The notes under the pieces: generated by a model
Told to the model about the DNA's origin: nothing
Seen by the model: only the letters and a program-made list of their open reading frames with translations
Databases searched by the model: none
Shown here: positions 35,264-47,919 of the stretch, in pieces
How the letters are laid out: every line of letters starts with the position of its first letter
How positions within the stretch are numbered: the first letter of the stretch is position 1
Made by a program: the position numbers and the translations under genes
Source of the DNA: Margaritifera margaritifera
Lineage: Eukaryota; Mollusca; Bivalvia; Unionida; Margaritiferidae
NCBI GenBank assembly: GCA_029931535.1
Contig: JAQPZY010001554.1
Span: forward strand, 3,391,001 to 3,455,000
Direction of reading: 5' to 3'
DNA: 64,000 nt

Positions 35264-35351
<88 letters not shown>
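35264..35351. repeat. (TA)n microsatellite, about 44 units
   Basis: Near-perfect TA run starting 37 nt upstream of the ERMP1 exon 6 acceptor and ending beside a fold-back element. Confidence 0.95.
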
Positions 35352-35359
<8 letters not shown>

Positions 35360-35360
35360 A

Positions 35361-35512
35361 TATATGTATAGTATGTACTCTGTATCATTGATATACCACG
35401 AGATGTATAAACTTTTTATTAAAAGGAAACTAGGCTTGCCAAGTTTCCTTTTAATGAAAAATGTATACAATGAGTGGTATATCAAAGATACAGCGTACAT
35501 ACTATACATATA
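35361..35512. mobile_element. Fold-back element, about 152 bp
   Basis: Two inverted arms of about 70 bp: outer TATATGTATAGTATGTAC and its complement, inner TTAAAAGGAAACTAGGCTTG facing GCCAAGTTTCCTTTTAATG. Adjacent to the TA microsatellite, a typical target for TA-inserting MITEs. Confidence 0.85.
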
Positions 35513-36172
35513 TTTTATATACATATATTTTATTTATATCACATACAAATACACATACTTGCATTTCCAACGGAGTTAAGATTGACTACAGGAAACTGTG
35601 TATTGACGGAGTGAGTGAACTCTTCACATCCCTGCCCAGTGTGTCCGCTACAAAATGTAATTCTGTACCTATTGCGGCTATTCACAATTTTCTTTGCAAA
35701 TTGATAAGTTGTTTCTTTTCTTTTTTTAGCTTCTATTTTCATTCATATTGATTAAATACATATAAGACACACTTATGATTTAAACATGAAAGATGGTTTA
35801 AGTGAAGAAAGTAGAGCACTACAAACACAGCATGGTTAGCTTCTTGAACTCGGAATGCGCAGCCATTCAGTCACTTTCGAGTATAAGGAAATGAGTGTGG
35901 AATATAGACTAAGCTAAATGACGAGCCAACAAGAGGTAATTCAAACATTTACATTTATTTACGGTTGATCTAAGTCATTATTATGCTTTAATTAACATTG
36001 CTACCGACCATAAGATTGTTTGTATCCTCCATCACTCTCTTTCCCCTCTCTGTTGGTCAGTTTATCTGTAAATTTTACCATCATTCATAGGTCCAGAGAT
36101 ATCAACACATCACAGGCAAAAATCCGCTATACTCTCTTTTTTCATGGATTTTTGCCCGTAGCTTGTGACAAT

Positions 36173-36266
<94 letters not shown>

Positions 36267-36303
36267 CACTGTGGTAAAACTGATATGCTGAGATAGGCCA
36301 ACC

Positions 36304-36340
<37 letters not shown>
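36173..36340. repeat. (GA)n microsatellites
   Basis: GA runs at 36175-36267 and 36307-36340 separated by 40 bp. They produce spurious Arg-Glu and Ser-Leu frames. Confidence 0.95.
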
Positions 36341-36344
<4 letters not shown>

Positions 36345-36979
36345 CGGCCTTTGGACATTTTAATATATTAAAAATAATGTTTTAAGAATCCTATATAGGT
36401 TTTTAAAAAAAAGCATTAAATAGACTACAGTATATGTGTGTCTCCTAACCAAGAAATTTACCTTAGTCTCGACAGGCTATTGCAACTTTGTATCATTGGT
36501 ATTGTGAACATTGTAGATAAATGCCATAAAAAGTGTAAGCATATCATTACGATGACCCAGGTTCTTGTAGGTTACTTGGTGTAAGTTCAAGTTCAGGGGT
36601 TTCATCTAGCTCAAATTATTTTTGTCTCTCTCTCTCTCCATAGATTTCGACGTATATGTGTGTCTCTTAGGCATGAGAGAGAGAGAGAGAGAGAAGGGAA
36701 AGCAGAGGGGATTTCAATTAAATTGTGTACCATGTTTAATTCATTTAGAAAACGGGGATTATTAATATTTTTTTCGTTACTTTCTTATGTCATTAATGAT
36801 TAATAAGTGGAAATTCATCACTGATCTAGAGAGTATAGAAGCAATAACCACTGCTGAAACCATGTTATATATGCATATTCATGCGCCATGGGCGGATCAC
36901 AATTTGATATACCAAAAGTATTGGTATATCAAATTGCTTTATACCAACACTTTAAGAGTCATGTTATTTTTAATGTATG

Positions 36980-36980
36980 T

Positions 36981-37024
<44 letters not shown>
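36980..37024. repeat. (TA)n microsatellite
   Basis: About 20 TA units, ERMP1 intron 5. Confidence 0.95.
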
Positions 37025-37028
<4 letters not shown>

Positions 37029-38099
37029 TTCTGTTTTTCTGGATGCACAATTACAGCAGATGAATGTAATCTTCAAAAATAGGGTTGGTGTGACTAATGA
37101 AATAATTTATTAATCAACTGATATGTGTGTCAAAAATGTATTATCAATATAAAAGTTAGGCAATCACTGTTTTAGGAAGACCTTTAACCACCATGAAATT
37201 TAATATTTTACATTGAACTTAAAACAACGATTTGTTTAATCTCAACTATGGGTACTTGACATGACAAAAATAACCAATAACAGTGTACGCTCCCAACCAA
37301 AGACAGCAGGGGATTCCATTCAGTTCTGACCTGCTGCTAAACTTCCGTTAGACTGTCTCTTTCACATTTGATGTGCCAGTCATAGTGGATATGTACAGTA
37401 AAATTTTACAAATTGTTTAATGCATGTAATTATCAATATGAAGTGAACTGGTTGGATCCATTTAAGAGAAATATAAATTAAGCTGTCATGTGGTTGAGAA
37501 CTGTCTGCTTAATTCCATGGTAGATGAACAAAGACGGTGACTGCCTGTCCTTGTCTTTCTTACCGCTCAATAATACATCATTGAAAAGACAAATGTATCA
37601 TAAGAATTTTTGTGGAAAAGTATTATGTTTATCTGAAGCCAAGCTCCTGTAAAAAGATTATGTGGTGCAATATAGGATGTGGCTGTACACTGTGCAGGCC
37701 CACCAATGAAATTACTTTCACGCTGTTTGGAGTCTGTACTCACTGAAAAATGATTGCAAATCAATTTATCAACATAATGAAACCAATAATCAATGTCAAT
37801 TTTGGTTCTGATTAGCTAGCCCTATTCAAAAATGTAAATAAAGATTTTTAGTTTTTGTATTCACATGTACATTTAAAGTAACATCATTTGAAGCTATAAT
37901 TTCATTGAAGTCCATGCTTTTTGTTATTTATTATTGCAATATGCTTGAAATATACAATAAAATCTGTGTAATAAAGAAAGAACCACAAAATTGTATCTTT
38001 TGAGAACAGGTGTCCTTTATATCAAATAAAACAGGTATGTAACATAATAAAATTCATTTATAAATTTTGTCCTTCATTATTTGTTTCAAGCTATATCCC

Positions 38100-39000
38100 A
38101 TCCCCTCCGTCTCTATCTCTCCCAGCCTACAACCCCCCAATCTGTAGCATAATAAGCAAATAGAGCAGAGGTCTTAAATGACTTCTCTTACGACAGTTCC
38201 TAACAGCTACTGTTCAAAGTTGCGCTTCAATGTTTAAAAAAATGCTGCTGAATGAAAATGTTTCTTGTTGTCACAAAACCAAACACTATAAAACTAACAA
38301 GATATTAGTTTGTTAAAAACGAATTTAGACAGAAAAACGAACAGCCATTAAATTCTGATATTATTGCGTAGAACTTGTTTTTAGTGGTATATAAAGCAAA
38401 CCATATGTAATATTTTTATTTTCCCAATTTAGGGACCAAGCATTTAAATGTAACAACAAGTTGTAATGGTCCTGAATCACATCTAAAATTATTAATATTT
38501 TATTTTCTAAAAATTGCAACAAGTGTATATTTTTAAAGCTAAATTCTATCTCCTCCCCCCGCCCACCTCCTGAGTAGCACATAGAGTAGAAGCTAAATTA
38601 CTTAAATCAGAATTCAAGCATGTTATGGGAATTATTATGAAAACATAAAGGGCTTCTGTTTAATGAAGCCACTTAAGATGGGATATCATCCTGTAATGCA
38701 AGGGTCAAACAACGTGAATGAAAGCGCGTTAGATAACAATGGTCATTCAGGTCGGTGTTGAACTTCGATGTTATTTTTTAGCACTCAAAAAGAAACATCA
38801 ACTTCTGAATAAAAATGTTTTTTGTTGCTTGTGGAGAAACAAATTTTAGACTTGTAATATGGACTTAGAAATGCAATGAGGTTAAGTTGTGATATTTTCG
38901 CGTAAAATTGGTTTCTAGCAGTATATAAAACAAACCATATAAAAATTGTATTCTCCCAATTAATCTTTCAATGCAGTGCATATAATACAAGTCTATCACA
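38100..39000 (+). repeat. Diverged direct duplication, offset about 560 bp
   Basis: 38240-38430 and 38800-38960 share GAATGAAAATGTTTCTTGTTG-like, AGTGGTATATAAAGCAAACC-like and TTTTCCCAATTTA-like words in order. Confidence 0.65.
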
Positions 39001-41870
39001 GCTATATTACACTACAGGCTTTCTTTTTTCTTTTTTAAATGCAACTTTCTTTATTATTTGCAAAAATGAGAGAGAGATTATGCATATTAAAAGTTTGACT
39101 GATGTTACCTGTAGCTTTTATCACTAACTCAGAAACAGGCATTGATAATTAGAGAGTATGCATTTTTGAAATGTGCTGCAATTATCTTCTTTTTGGAATA
39201 CGTCTACTGACAAAATTTAGAAATAAAAATTTGATTCCGCTCTTTATTCAGAATAAGTAAATTGGTAAATCGCAACTTAGCATTTCATTATGTATTTAAC
39301 AAGAATTTATATAATTACTTGGGTTATTAACCTGCTATTAACCTTTCTTATTTTTTTATTATCTTTAGTCGAATATGGTCATAATTAACATGTAGGAACT
39401 TAAAGCTTCAGAAATTTAATCGACTGAAAGTTGAATGAGTGAGCGTTACTGCAATAATCAAAGCGAACACGGTGACAATATTCGCAATGACCTCAGGATT
39501 AATATGAACTGTTCAAAATAAACAGTAAATAATTGGGATTTACAACTTTTGAAGCCAAAACCTCTTCCACCTCCAGTTCGTCATAGTTAAAGAAGTTCTA
39601 CCAGGGATACCTGTTTAAAGCTATTAAAAATATGATGCTTTGGCAAACATGTGGCTTAGCAATTTCGGGCGATATACAAGGCATTATTGATAGATATGAT
39701 GTGTTCAGCTTATGCGTAATATAGTACAAGTTAAATAAGGGGAAAAAAGTATGAAGAAGAAGAAATTCCACTTTGATAAAGCTAAAAACAAACCAACATA
39801 GAAAACTGGAGGCTAAACTGAAAAAATGGAGGCTATTTGTTATACAGTAAATACAATTCCATCTACCGCAGATACCCATTGCACAACTAAGTTTGCATAA
39901 TAATAGGCATTTTGGTTGAATTGCAAAAGTTGATGATTATATGATGGATGTCCAGGAAAAATTAATTGCTACTGTAATATGGAGAAAAAAAAGAAAAAAA
40001 ATTCATCATCTACACATACTAACTGGCCCCACTCTTTTTTTTCTAAGCTGTGTACTTGTATATCTTCAGGCAGTTAACCTTCAATTATTATTGCTTTTAA
40101 TTCAACTAGTTCAAAGTTTGTTTATGGGACTTTAAGCTTAGTTTTGGTTCCCAAAGATTCAGTGCCATTTGGGCGATTATGGACACAATTTCAGTAATTT
40201 CACATTGTTGGTCTACTTGCTAAACCCTGTATAAATATGCATTTGGTCCGTTTTCTTTGGCGATAAAATGTTTTATTTGTGTTCACATCAACTTCTTAAA
40301 AAGGATAATTGGGTCAAAATGTAACAAATTAGTAATAAAACTGATAAACAATACTTGTTTGACATTCGGGAATAGTTTTGCAGTATTTGTCATGTGGATT
40401 GAAAGAATATACTGTACCAAATAAATTGTATCTGCATTAACTAAAAATAATACATACAAGTTTATCTCCTACAGAAAATATTTAAGTGAATATGCTTTTT
40501 CATCACTTTCACCCGTCCATTGGTAATATTAAACTCGTCAGAAGACCAAACCAGTAATCCTAAGAATATTTTTTAAGATGTTGGTTACAGAATACAGCAT
40601 CACATGCTTCGTATAGTCTGTGTAAAAACAGTAGGACTACGTTAAGAGTAAACACATGTCTAGTTCCTGAGAAAATGTGTCGCATGGACATATATGTTTG
40701 GGTCACAAGTACTAAATAGAGGCTAGACTAGTAGAGGTTGTATTATGGATAGCGGTGTGCATATTTCATTGTGTGGGAACATGTTAAGCAAACAATTTAA
40801 AAGTGACTGGGGAATGAAAAAATAAATCACAGCATTTCTTGCATTTTTTTATTTTAATAACACTTACGTGTGATTTTTTGTTCCTTTTGTTGGTTTAAAA
40901 GTAGAATCTCTCTCTGTCTCTGTGTGTCTCTCTCTGATTAAAATTACTATAATTAAACTTTGTATATTTTGTGAAGCACCTTAATAGTCTCAGGATTCAT
41001 TGCTCAGAAATTTATCTTTCATCTCTTGCAATACATGTATGTGAATGTGTTTTAGTGGATGAGACTTTGAATATTAAACAACACTGAGTTCAACTTAAAA
41101 AGAGCATTCTGCACTGTGTACTGTAGCTGAGTCGATAGGTAAGTTCCATGCAATATACTGGATGTCCACAATTACATAATTATATTGATGCAACTTTCTA
41201 ATTGGGGCAATAAAACTTAAGTAGTCCACTACGAGCCAGGACCTGGACAATGCACGATGACTACTACATCTAGTCTGTGATGGAAACAGCGTGAAAGGAT
41301 TAAAGTCCAACATGGGAACATGGATTTTTTGTAATCCATGATACGCGTACTGTAAGGGTGTTCACTATGACAGATTTCACTGTACTTGATTGCTGAACAT
41401 TACCTTTTTCTTCTGCATTAGTAACAGCTCCAAAAATTCAGAAGAATTTGTACCACACCGTACCCTGCCAGCTTGCAAAAATTCTAGCTTTCAGAGCATG
41501 AGTGTAACATGTTTACAAACTTTCAGCATATTCATATGAGATGCAAAATTCAAGGTTATTTGTTGGGTATCACCCTGGAATATAATGTATATAAAAAGTT
41601 TGCCTTGGTTATAAACCAAAAATCTGGTTATGAACAGAACACAATTGTTTAATTCAGGTAGCCCAGTGTGCTACTGCATGGCATTATACATTAATTGTAC
41701 TACAATTGTCAAACCTATTATGTAAAAATACTTTAATCAGAAGTGTAATTATTAATGACTCATTAAACTGGGCAACCATATGATTTTGAAAATTGTCAGA
41801 CCTTGATTTCTTGTAAGAGTACAGATTGTATGTTATATCTATCAATTACAAGTGCAAGAATTAAACAAGA
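39001..41870. other. Intron 5 segment, no feature recognised
   Basis: AT-rich sequence with a short TCTCTG run near 40908 and no coding similarity or strong repeat that I can see. Confidence 0.5.
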
Positions 41871-41875
41871 AATAA

Positions 41876-42947
41876 AGCTGTCAGAAGACAGCAAAAGCTC
41901 ACCTGCACATATTTATTCAAAATAAAGAGTTCTCTATTTGTCAGTACTCAAGATGATCAATACTGAGTGATGATGAATTCAAACCAAGCGGTTGATGTAG
42001 GTCACAGCTACTTTTTATCTTAAATATGGTGACTGCATAAGCAACAGGGTACAAAAAGTCACCTAAACATCAAAGGTGTACATAATCATTTAAGAGTAAA
42101 AAGTATGTCACAGTGACCTACATTTGATATCATGGTTTGGTACTTCTTAGGGATACATGCACATAGCAAGTATCATAAGCGTACAAGCAACAGTGTCTAA
42201 ACTCACCTAAACATGAAAAGTATAAACGATCACTCGCAAGGAAAGAGTAAGTCACGGTGACCTACTCTTGGTATGGTGGTGTAGTACTCTTTATGATGCA
42301 TTTACATATTTATTTTCAAGCAATTCTATCTAAGAAACTGACCTAAATATAAAATGCGTATATGACCGCTAGATTATGAAAAGTAGATCAAAATGACCTA
42401 CTTTTAGTATTGTGGTGTAGTACTCCTCAGGATGCATGCATATATCTATTTTCATGACTGTACAAGCAAAGATATTTTAAAAAATTGACCTAAAGTAAAA
42501 AGTGTACATGATCACTGGAGCATGAAAAGTAGGTCACAGTTACCTATTTTTGGTATGGTGGTGTAGTGTTATGCACTCATGAAGTTTCATGACTGTACAA
42601 GCAACAATGTTAAAAAAACTGACCAACGTATATACTTGCGTATATACTAGCGTATAATCCTGATCCAAATGCAAATAACATAGACCCTGATCTACCATTG
42701 CATAATGCGCTGGCAGATCAGGGTCTATGTTGTTTGTTCTACTGATTAGTCCTTACAAACTGCATAAACCTAGATCTGCCGGCACATTATGTGATGGCAG
42801 ATCTGGGTCTATGCAGTTTGCAGTTGGTATCGGCTTATACACGAGTATATACGGTAAACATAAAAGTTGTACATTTGCTAATGCATATGTCATTGGACAA
42901 TTATGATACCAGGGGTACAGCATAAGCTCCCCTGAAAAGGGAGCTAA
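41876..42947 (+). repeat. About 145-bp tandem-repeat element, split by a MITE
   Basis: Starts with the palindrome GCTGTCAGAAGACAGC. Units carry GTGACCTACTTTTGGTATGG-like and AAAACTGACCTAAACAT-like words, with the GACCTA landmark near 42114, 42259, 42393 and 42540. It ends with CATAAGCTCCCCTG and AAAGGGAGCTAAC, a small hairpin. The MITE at 42627-42854 lies inside the last unit. Confidence 0.78.
42627..42854 (-). mobile_element. Double-palindrome MITE, copy 6 (nested)
   Basis: Best-preserved copy: both palindromic modules and the right end TTATACACGAGTATATACGG. The left end has a small duplication (TATATACTTGCG then TATATACTAGCG). It interrupts the host unit between AAAACTGACC and TAAACATAAAAG. 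Confidence 0.9.
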
Positions 42948-43014
42948 CGATGCCTATCAATATCCTACTTAATACTTATTGTTTTGATGTTGTTTAATAA
43001 AAGTGTATACCCAC

Positions 43015-43107
43015 CAGCTCTCTGAATACAGCCAGGATTGATGTGGACTGGCATGTCATTCTTTGTGTGATAGACATAACCATTGGAAATGTAGGCAATA
43101 TCCAAAC
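43015..43107 (-). CDS. ERMP1: ERMP1 exon 5: final zinc-binding histidine
   Basis: Residues 310-340 plus 1 nt. Encodes GLDIAYISNGYVYHTKND, whose His323 completes the M28 zinc site, then GCIQRAG. Acceptor TTTTAAG, donor GCTG/GTGGGT. Intron 5 on its downstream side is 7.8 kb long. Confidence 0.92.
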
Positions 43108-43127
43108 CTTAAAATAAATAAAAAAAT

Positions 43128-46100
43128 ATCTTAAAAAGCTAAAACAATCTGGCATAGGATAACAAAAATCAAAAATATATCCACAACAATAATAGCTAAT
43201 TTACTAATTACCGACTGGATGCAAATTTTTCACAAGAGTTACCTCTCTTGATACAATTGTTCTCTAAAAGAGCACATTTTTAATGGTACACATATTTTTT
43301 TGAATGCACCTATCATTTGTTAAGAGCTGTCTGAATATTATTTACGTGTTGTACTGTAAACTGTCTTCAATTTTGCCAGTGTTGGATTAAGGTGTATAGT
43401 TTGACTTACATGGCACAAGGTAGGAAATGTTTTGTACTATGAAAGGGGAAATAACTCTTGACATAATCTCACGCTGACAGTACCTCTTGTGACTGGCAAA
43501 TCACTGCATTATCTTTACATTCTACTCAGATTCCATAAAGAAGGCATCAACCAGTCAACTGTGAATTCATTCATTTTCAATGGTATCAATTTTCATGGCT
43601 TTGTGAAAAATGGCATTTTGGCTGGAACATACATTCATGGATCGGTATTGGGGTCGTATTGTTTCCACAGAAAGGAAATCATTTGTAGCAAGTAAGAAAT
43701 CCATGAAAATTGCTATCCTATTAAATATAGTAAATTCACAGTATTATTTTTGTTAGAGTCTCATTTGCTATGAACATAAATCCAGAAAGAGTTTTTATTT
43801 TTAGATTTCAAAAAATGAACCACTGCTGGAATGATCTAAGCAGTACAGAAATGAAATACATGTTTATGGTAAATAAAATAAAATAATGCAGTTAAATGAC
43901 TAAAGAGAAACATGCAAAATATATTTTGTTACTTCTAATCATATTGGTTATTGTGACCTAACTAAGGATTGATGCCTTATCCCCATAACTGTGTATTGAA
44001 CAATGGCCAAAAAAACATGTTTAACACAAAATCAACACAAAGTTTGAAGAAAAAAAGAAAAAGAAAAAGCATAGGAGAAAACATATAGGTTATACAGAAG
44101 TCAAAGAATACTCCTGCATGCCTAAGAGAAAGAGATACAAAGACTTAATATCATGGAATTAAATTCAGTCATCTTAAATAAAGTACACAGCAACGAGGTA
44201 ATTATCTAATGGCAGTAAGGCTTGCAAACAAATTCAGTGATTTCAACAGAATTTTCACTCTGAGAGGAATTTCTCTCTAGCATTTTCATAAGCGAGGATT
44301 TTCAATTTTTAATGGCGGCAGTTTTTATGTAAGAACAGTATCAATAAATATACTGTTTTTAGCATGTTTCAACTAACGTGTGTGATAAATAACTTTTAAG
44401 ATAAAATGTAGAGTTGTTTATCTTCATTATCGGTACATTTACAGTAATTGTGTGTTATGACAATGGCACTACATCGTATGCATTAGAAGTGTAGGTAATA
44501 GCATAGACATTACTACTGAATACTGCTGAAGCTAAAATGTTTTTAATAACTAGATAATCAATGAAAGCATCTCAATGCTTAACTATAAGGAGTCACTTTG
44601 TAAGTGCTTGATTATGGCATTTGATCTAGAAATCAAGCACTTACATGATCATATTAAGCTTTGTTAATGTTACAGGTTTTGTTATGCTCACAATAAATCA
44701 GCTATGTGCGATTTTTGTGCACTTGCTCATTGTTAACGCATGATTCACTCAATTTATCGGGAATTTGCACCATTGTGTATCCTGGAGAAAAGACTAATTT
44801 AAGGGTGGCATGGTGCATGCACAAGTAAAAGAGGTTTAAAAAAAAACACCACAAAACGAAACCCTCCCCATGTCACAGAAAATGCAAAAAGTTCATTCCA
44901 ATGTAATTCACTAAAACCTAATTGGTGACTGATGAAAAAAAAAAGAAATTTAGAAATAGATAACAGGGAAACAGCACCAAGGTCAGTGACTGACCGGCAG
45001 CAGTGGCACTCCCTCAACGTCGCCTTAAGCACCATCCAGCACAGAGAGGATTGAATGAAGTTCATTTATACATGAAAAATATACAACTACAATACATGCC
45101 ATTTATTTTATTTGTTTTATAAGTTAGTGTGAGTAGGTTTATAATCTAAGATGCTCACTTACATTTTACAAACAAGGTCAACAGATTCATCAAAATAGAG
45201 AGTGTCATTTGATATGGTTAAGTTGTCTTCTCATACATCATTTACATCATGTGGCAGACTGCATTTTGTACGGATCGTAAGCATCATGAATTAGATAAAA
45301 TTTGTGGATAACAGTTGCTCATTCCTTACATGATGCTTGTTTTTTATAAAACCACATATCCAATAACTTGCGACTGAAAATGCAGCAAGCTTACTTACTT
45401 GCACTTGTAATACCAGTCTACACATGCTCTCTCTCTCTCTATTTCTCTCATACACACACACACAAATAATGATCACGTCGAGTTCAACAGACCTGACAAC
45501 TCTAACACAGGAACAGCTGGAATTGCTGGTTAGGCATCACAAATGCAGAGCCCTCTATGAGAAAATGGTGAAATTCTTGTGTGAGAAAAATCACAAATTT
45601 AAAGGTTGATTGCTCCTAAACTGGTGGGTCTTAAATTTTACAGATGTAATAAAAAAAATGAACTATATCAATTGTGAACATGTGATATCTTGGCCCGGTT
45701 TTTTCCTTTAAGTCTTAAAAATTCCTACACTTAGAAAAAAAAAATTAAATGACTTACAGCTGTACAATTTTTAAACCAAAAATTTATTAATCATCCTTTC
45801 TACTACTTATGCTTCAATTACAAATCCCAATTTGAGGAGATATTTGAGAAATTTAGTGAAACTGGGGCCTGGTCAGGGCCTACACCAGGTTCTCAGGAAG
45901 AACAATGTCAGCATGGGGTTCACCCCCCCCCCCCCCGCCTTGTCCCACCCCTGCAGATGCCCATGCATGTCAGTGTGAGGTAATGTTATGAATGATGTCA
46001 TTTGTTTATGATGTCATTAAGCATTTTACAGCCTTGTCTAAAATACATTTTCCGTAGAACACAGTACGTTACTGTGCCTCACCTATAAATGGTGTTATTA

Positions 46101-46140
46101 TGACAAAGCTTTCTGCTTCAGCAGGTGAGATAGGAACTCC
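43128..46140. other. Intron 4 segment without recognised genes
   Basis: No exon of ERMP1 and no TE was identified here. 45472-45609 (plus) is a short open frame with protein-like composition (TTLTQEQLELLVRHHKC) that I cannot assign. A poly(C) run of 15 lies at about 45924-45937. Confidence 0.45.
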
Positions 46141-46182
46141 TAATATATCTGGGTACGTACTTTATATATATATATATATATA

Positions 46183-47424
46183 CAGTCCTACCCATTTATA
46201 TTGACATAGGTTATGTCGACAAACCACCTATGTTGACAAAAACACAAAGTTCTAGGCCCATGGTCTTTTGTTACTTCCAAATTTTCATGATTATATCAAT
46301 GTCAAGATAAAAAATAAATCTATATGCCGAAAGAAACCCTAAAATCCCAACTTGCACAAATCCTTTGTTTTCTAATCGTTTACATCGACAATCTCTAGTT
46401 CCAACCCATACTTTGTCGTACAATTATTTGATGTTGCCTACAGGTTTTAATGTTGCCGTCGCATTAACAAACAGGCATTTGTTTGGTCCTTCAAAGTTGG
46501 CCTTTTGCGGCGACTTCAATAATGCATGCACCCTTCATCAAAGCAAGCCGGCTACAATCTTTAATGAAAACAATGCACCCTTCATCAGTGAAAGTCATCA
46601 CCAAACTTTAATAAAAGCAATGGATTATGCTATAGATAATAATCCTAATTATATGTATTACTCTGTATTGTGTATTCTGGAATTTGTGAGTGTTTTACAA
46701 GTTCAACTTGTGCTTAATTAAGACTTTTTTAAAAATGTCATTAAACGTTTTGTGATCATTTGTCATTAATATTTTTACAGTTATTTTGAGAGAAATCTCA
46801 AATTTTAAACAGGTATTCATTTCCCTATGAGTAGCCTCATCCCCTTGGTATCCTGAGTAATATGATTATGTCTGTTGCCTCAGTCAAATCTTAGCCAATT
46901 TAATTAACATGTAAATAACAACTATACAGCCATGTGCTACTGGCAACAATGAATAATGTAGTGAATTGTTGAGTCACACGTGTTGGTTGACAATGGGATA
47001 TAGATCAAATGAGGACTACCATTTCTTCTAATAACTGTGTTCCCTAACAGGATGTGACCGATACATGACATTTCTAACATGTGACCTATACTTGAATTCA
47101 TGGATTTTTTACATACATGTACTTAATGCATTATGGGTTTTATTACAGAAAGGTAACAAAAATGTAAGTTGTTAATATACAAGTGTATTTCACAGTCTGG
47201 CTTTGTCTTCATTTAATCAAAATTTCCATTGTTTATTTTCTCAAAGAGTAAATCCTGCTAACTGACGACAGGTCACCCCTTACAGATGAATTTCACTTGT
47301 ATGCGGGTCAAAGAGACATTTTCTTTTTTCACACACCCCTCCACCTGAACATTTATCTCAACATCCACATATGTCGACAATATAACCTCGGACCCGAGGA
47401 TGACAAGATAAACAAATAGGACTG
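46183..47424. mobile_element. Non-autonomous Tigger/pogo-like element, 1242 bp
   Basis: Left end CAGTCCTACCCATTTATATT, right end complemented CAGTCCTATTTGTTTATCTT, with TA flanks at 46181-46182 and 47425-47426. Subterminal GTTATGTCGACA and GTTATATTGTCGACA resemble the TATxGCGACA-type ends of Tigger elements. The interior has a 119-codon open frame (46365-46721) that I do not recognise as a transposase. Inserted at the edge of a TA microsatellite in ERMP1 intron 4. Confidence 0.83.
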
Positions 47425-47772
47425 TAGTAATATTCTATCAAAACTTCAGCTGAATAAAGAACGTGATGTGGAAGATATGTGACTTTAACATTGCTGATGA
47501 TGATTGTGATATGGCTACTGCCAAAACCACATCCACTCAAACGTGATATTTAAATCTTGCCATTTACTGGTAAGACATTCATGTGATTAGGCATTGTTAA
47601 GGTCACTGATGGGGTAATCTTATTACATGGCATGTTAGTGACACAGTATGGAAGGATACCAATCAGTAGAAAAATTACCTGGTCTCAGTGCAAGTGCTGT
47701 AACTAGTAACTTTCCGACCGACTTTGTATTATCCCAAACTTGGTCATTAACAAATCCTATAACTAATAATAC

Positions 47773-47919
47773 CAGGTAGCTTGCCAAAGTCCCTGAAAAT
47801 TCTGAAGTCAGTGTCGGATGGAACAAGACCACTCTGGAATAGCTCCTGACCCATGATGGATCCAAAGGGGTAGGGAGCTGACTGGGCATAGGCCCTCACC
47901 AGCCAGGGATGGAATGGAC
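47773..47919 (-). CDS. ERMP1: ERMP1 exon 4: M28 substrate-side segment
   Basis: Residues 261-309 plus 1 nt. Includes [28 protein letters not shown] and KLPG, a block highly conserved in ERMP1. Acceptor TATTTCAG, donor CCTG/GTATTA. Length is 147 nt, so phase is preserved. Confidence 0.93.

Noticed and set aside
35122..35524. Tyr-Ile repeat proteins
   Set aside because: Translation of the TA microsatellite. Part of the minus-strand overlap is genuine ERMP1 exon 6, listed separately.
36020..36358. Arg-Glu and Ser-Leu repeat proteins
   Set aside because: Translation of GA/TC microsatellites.
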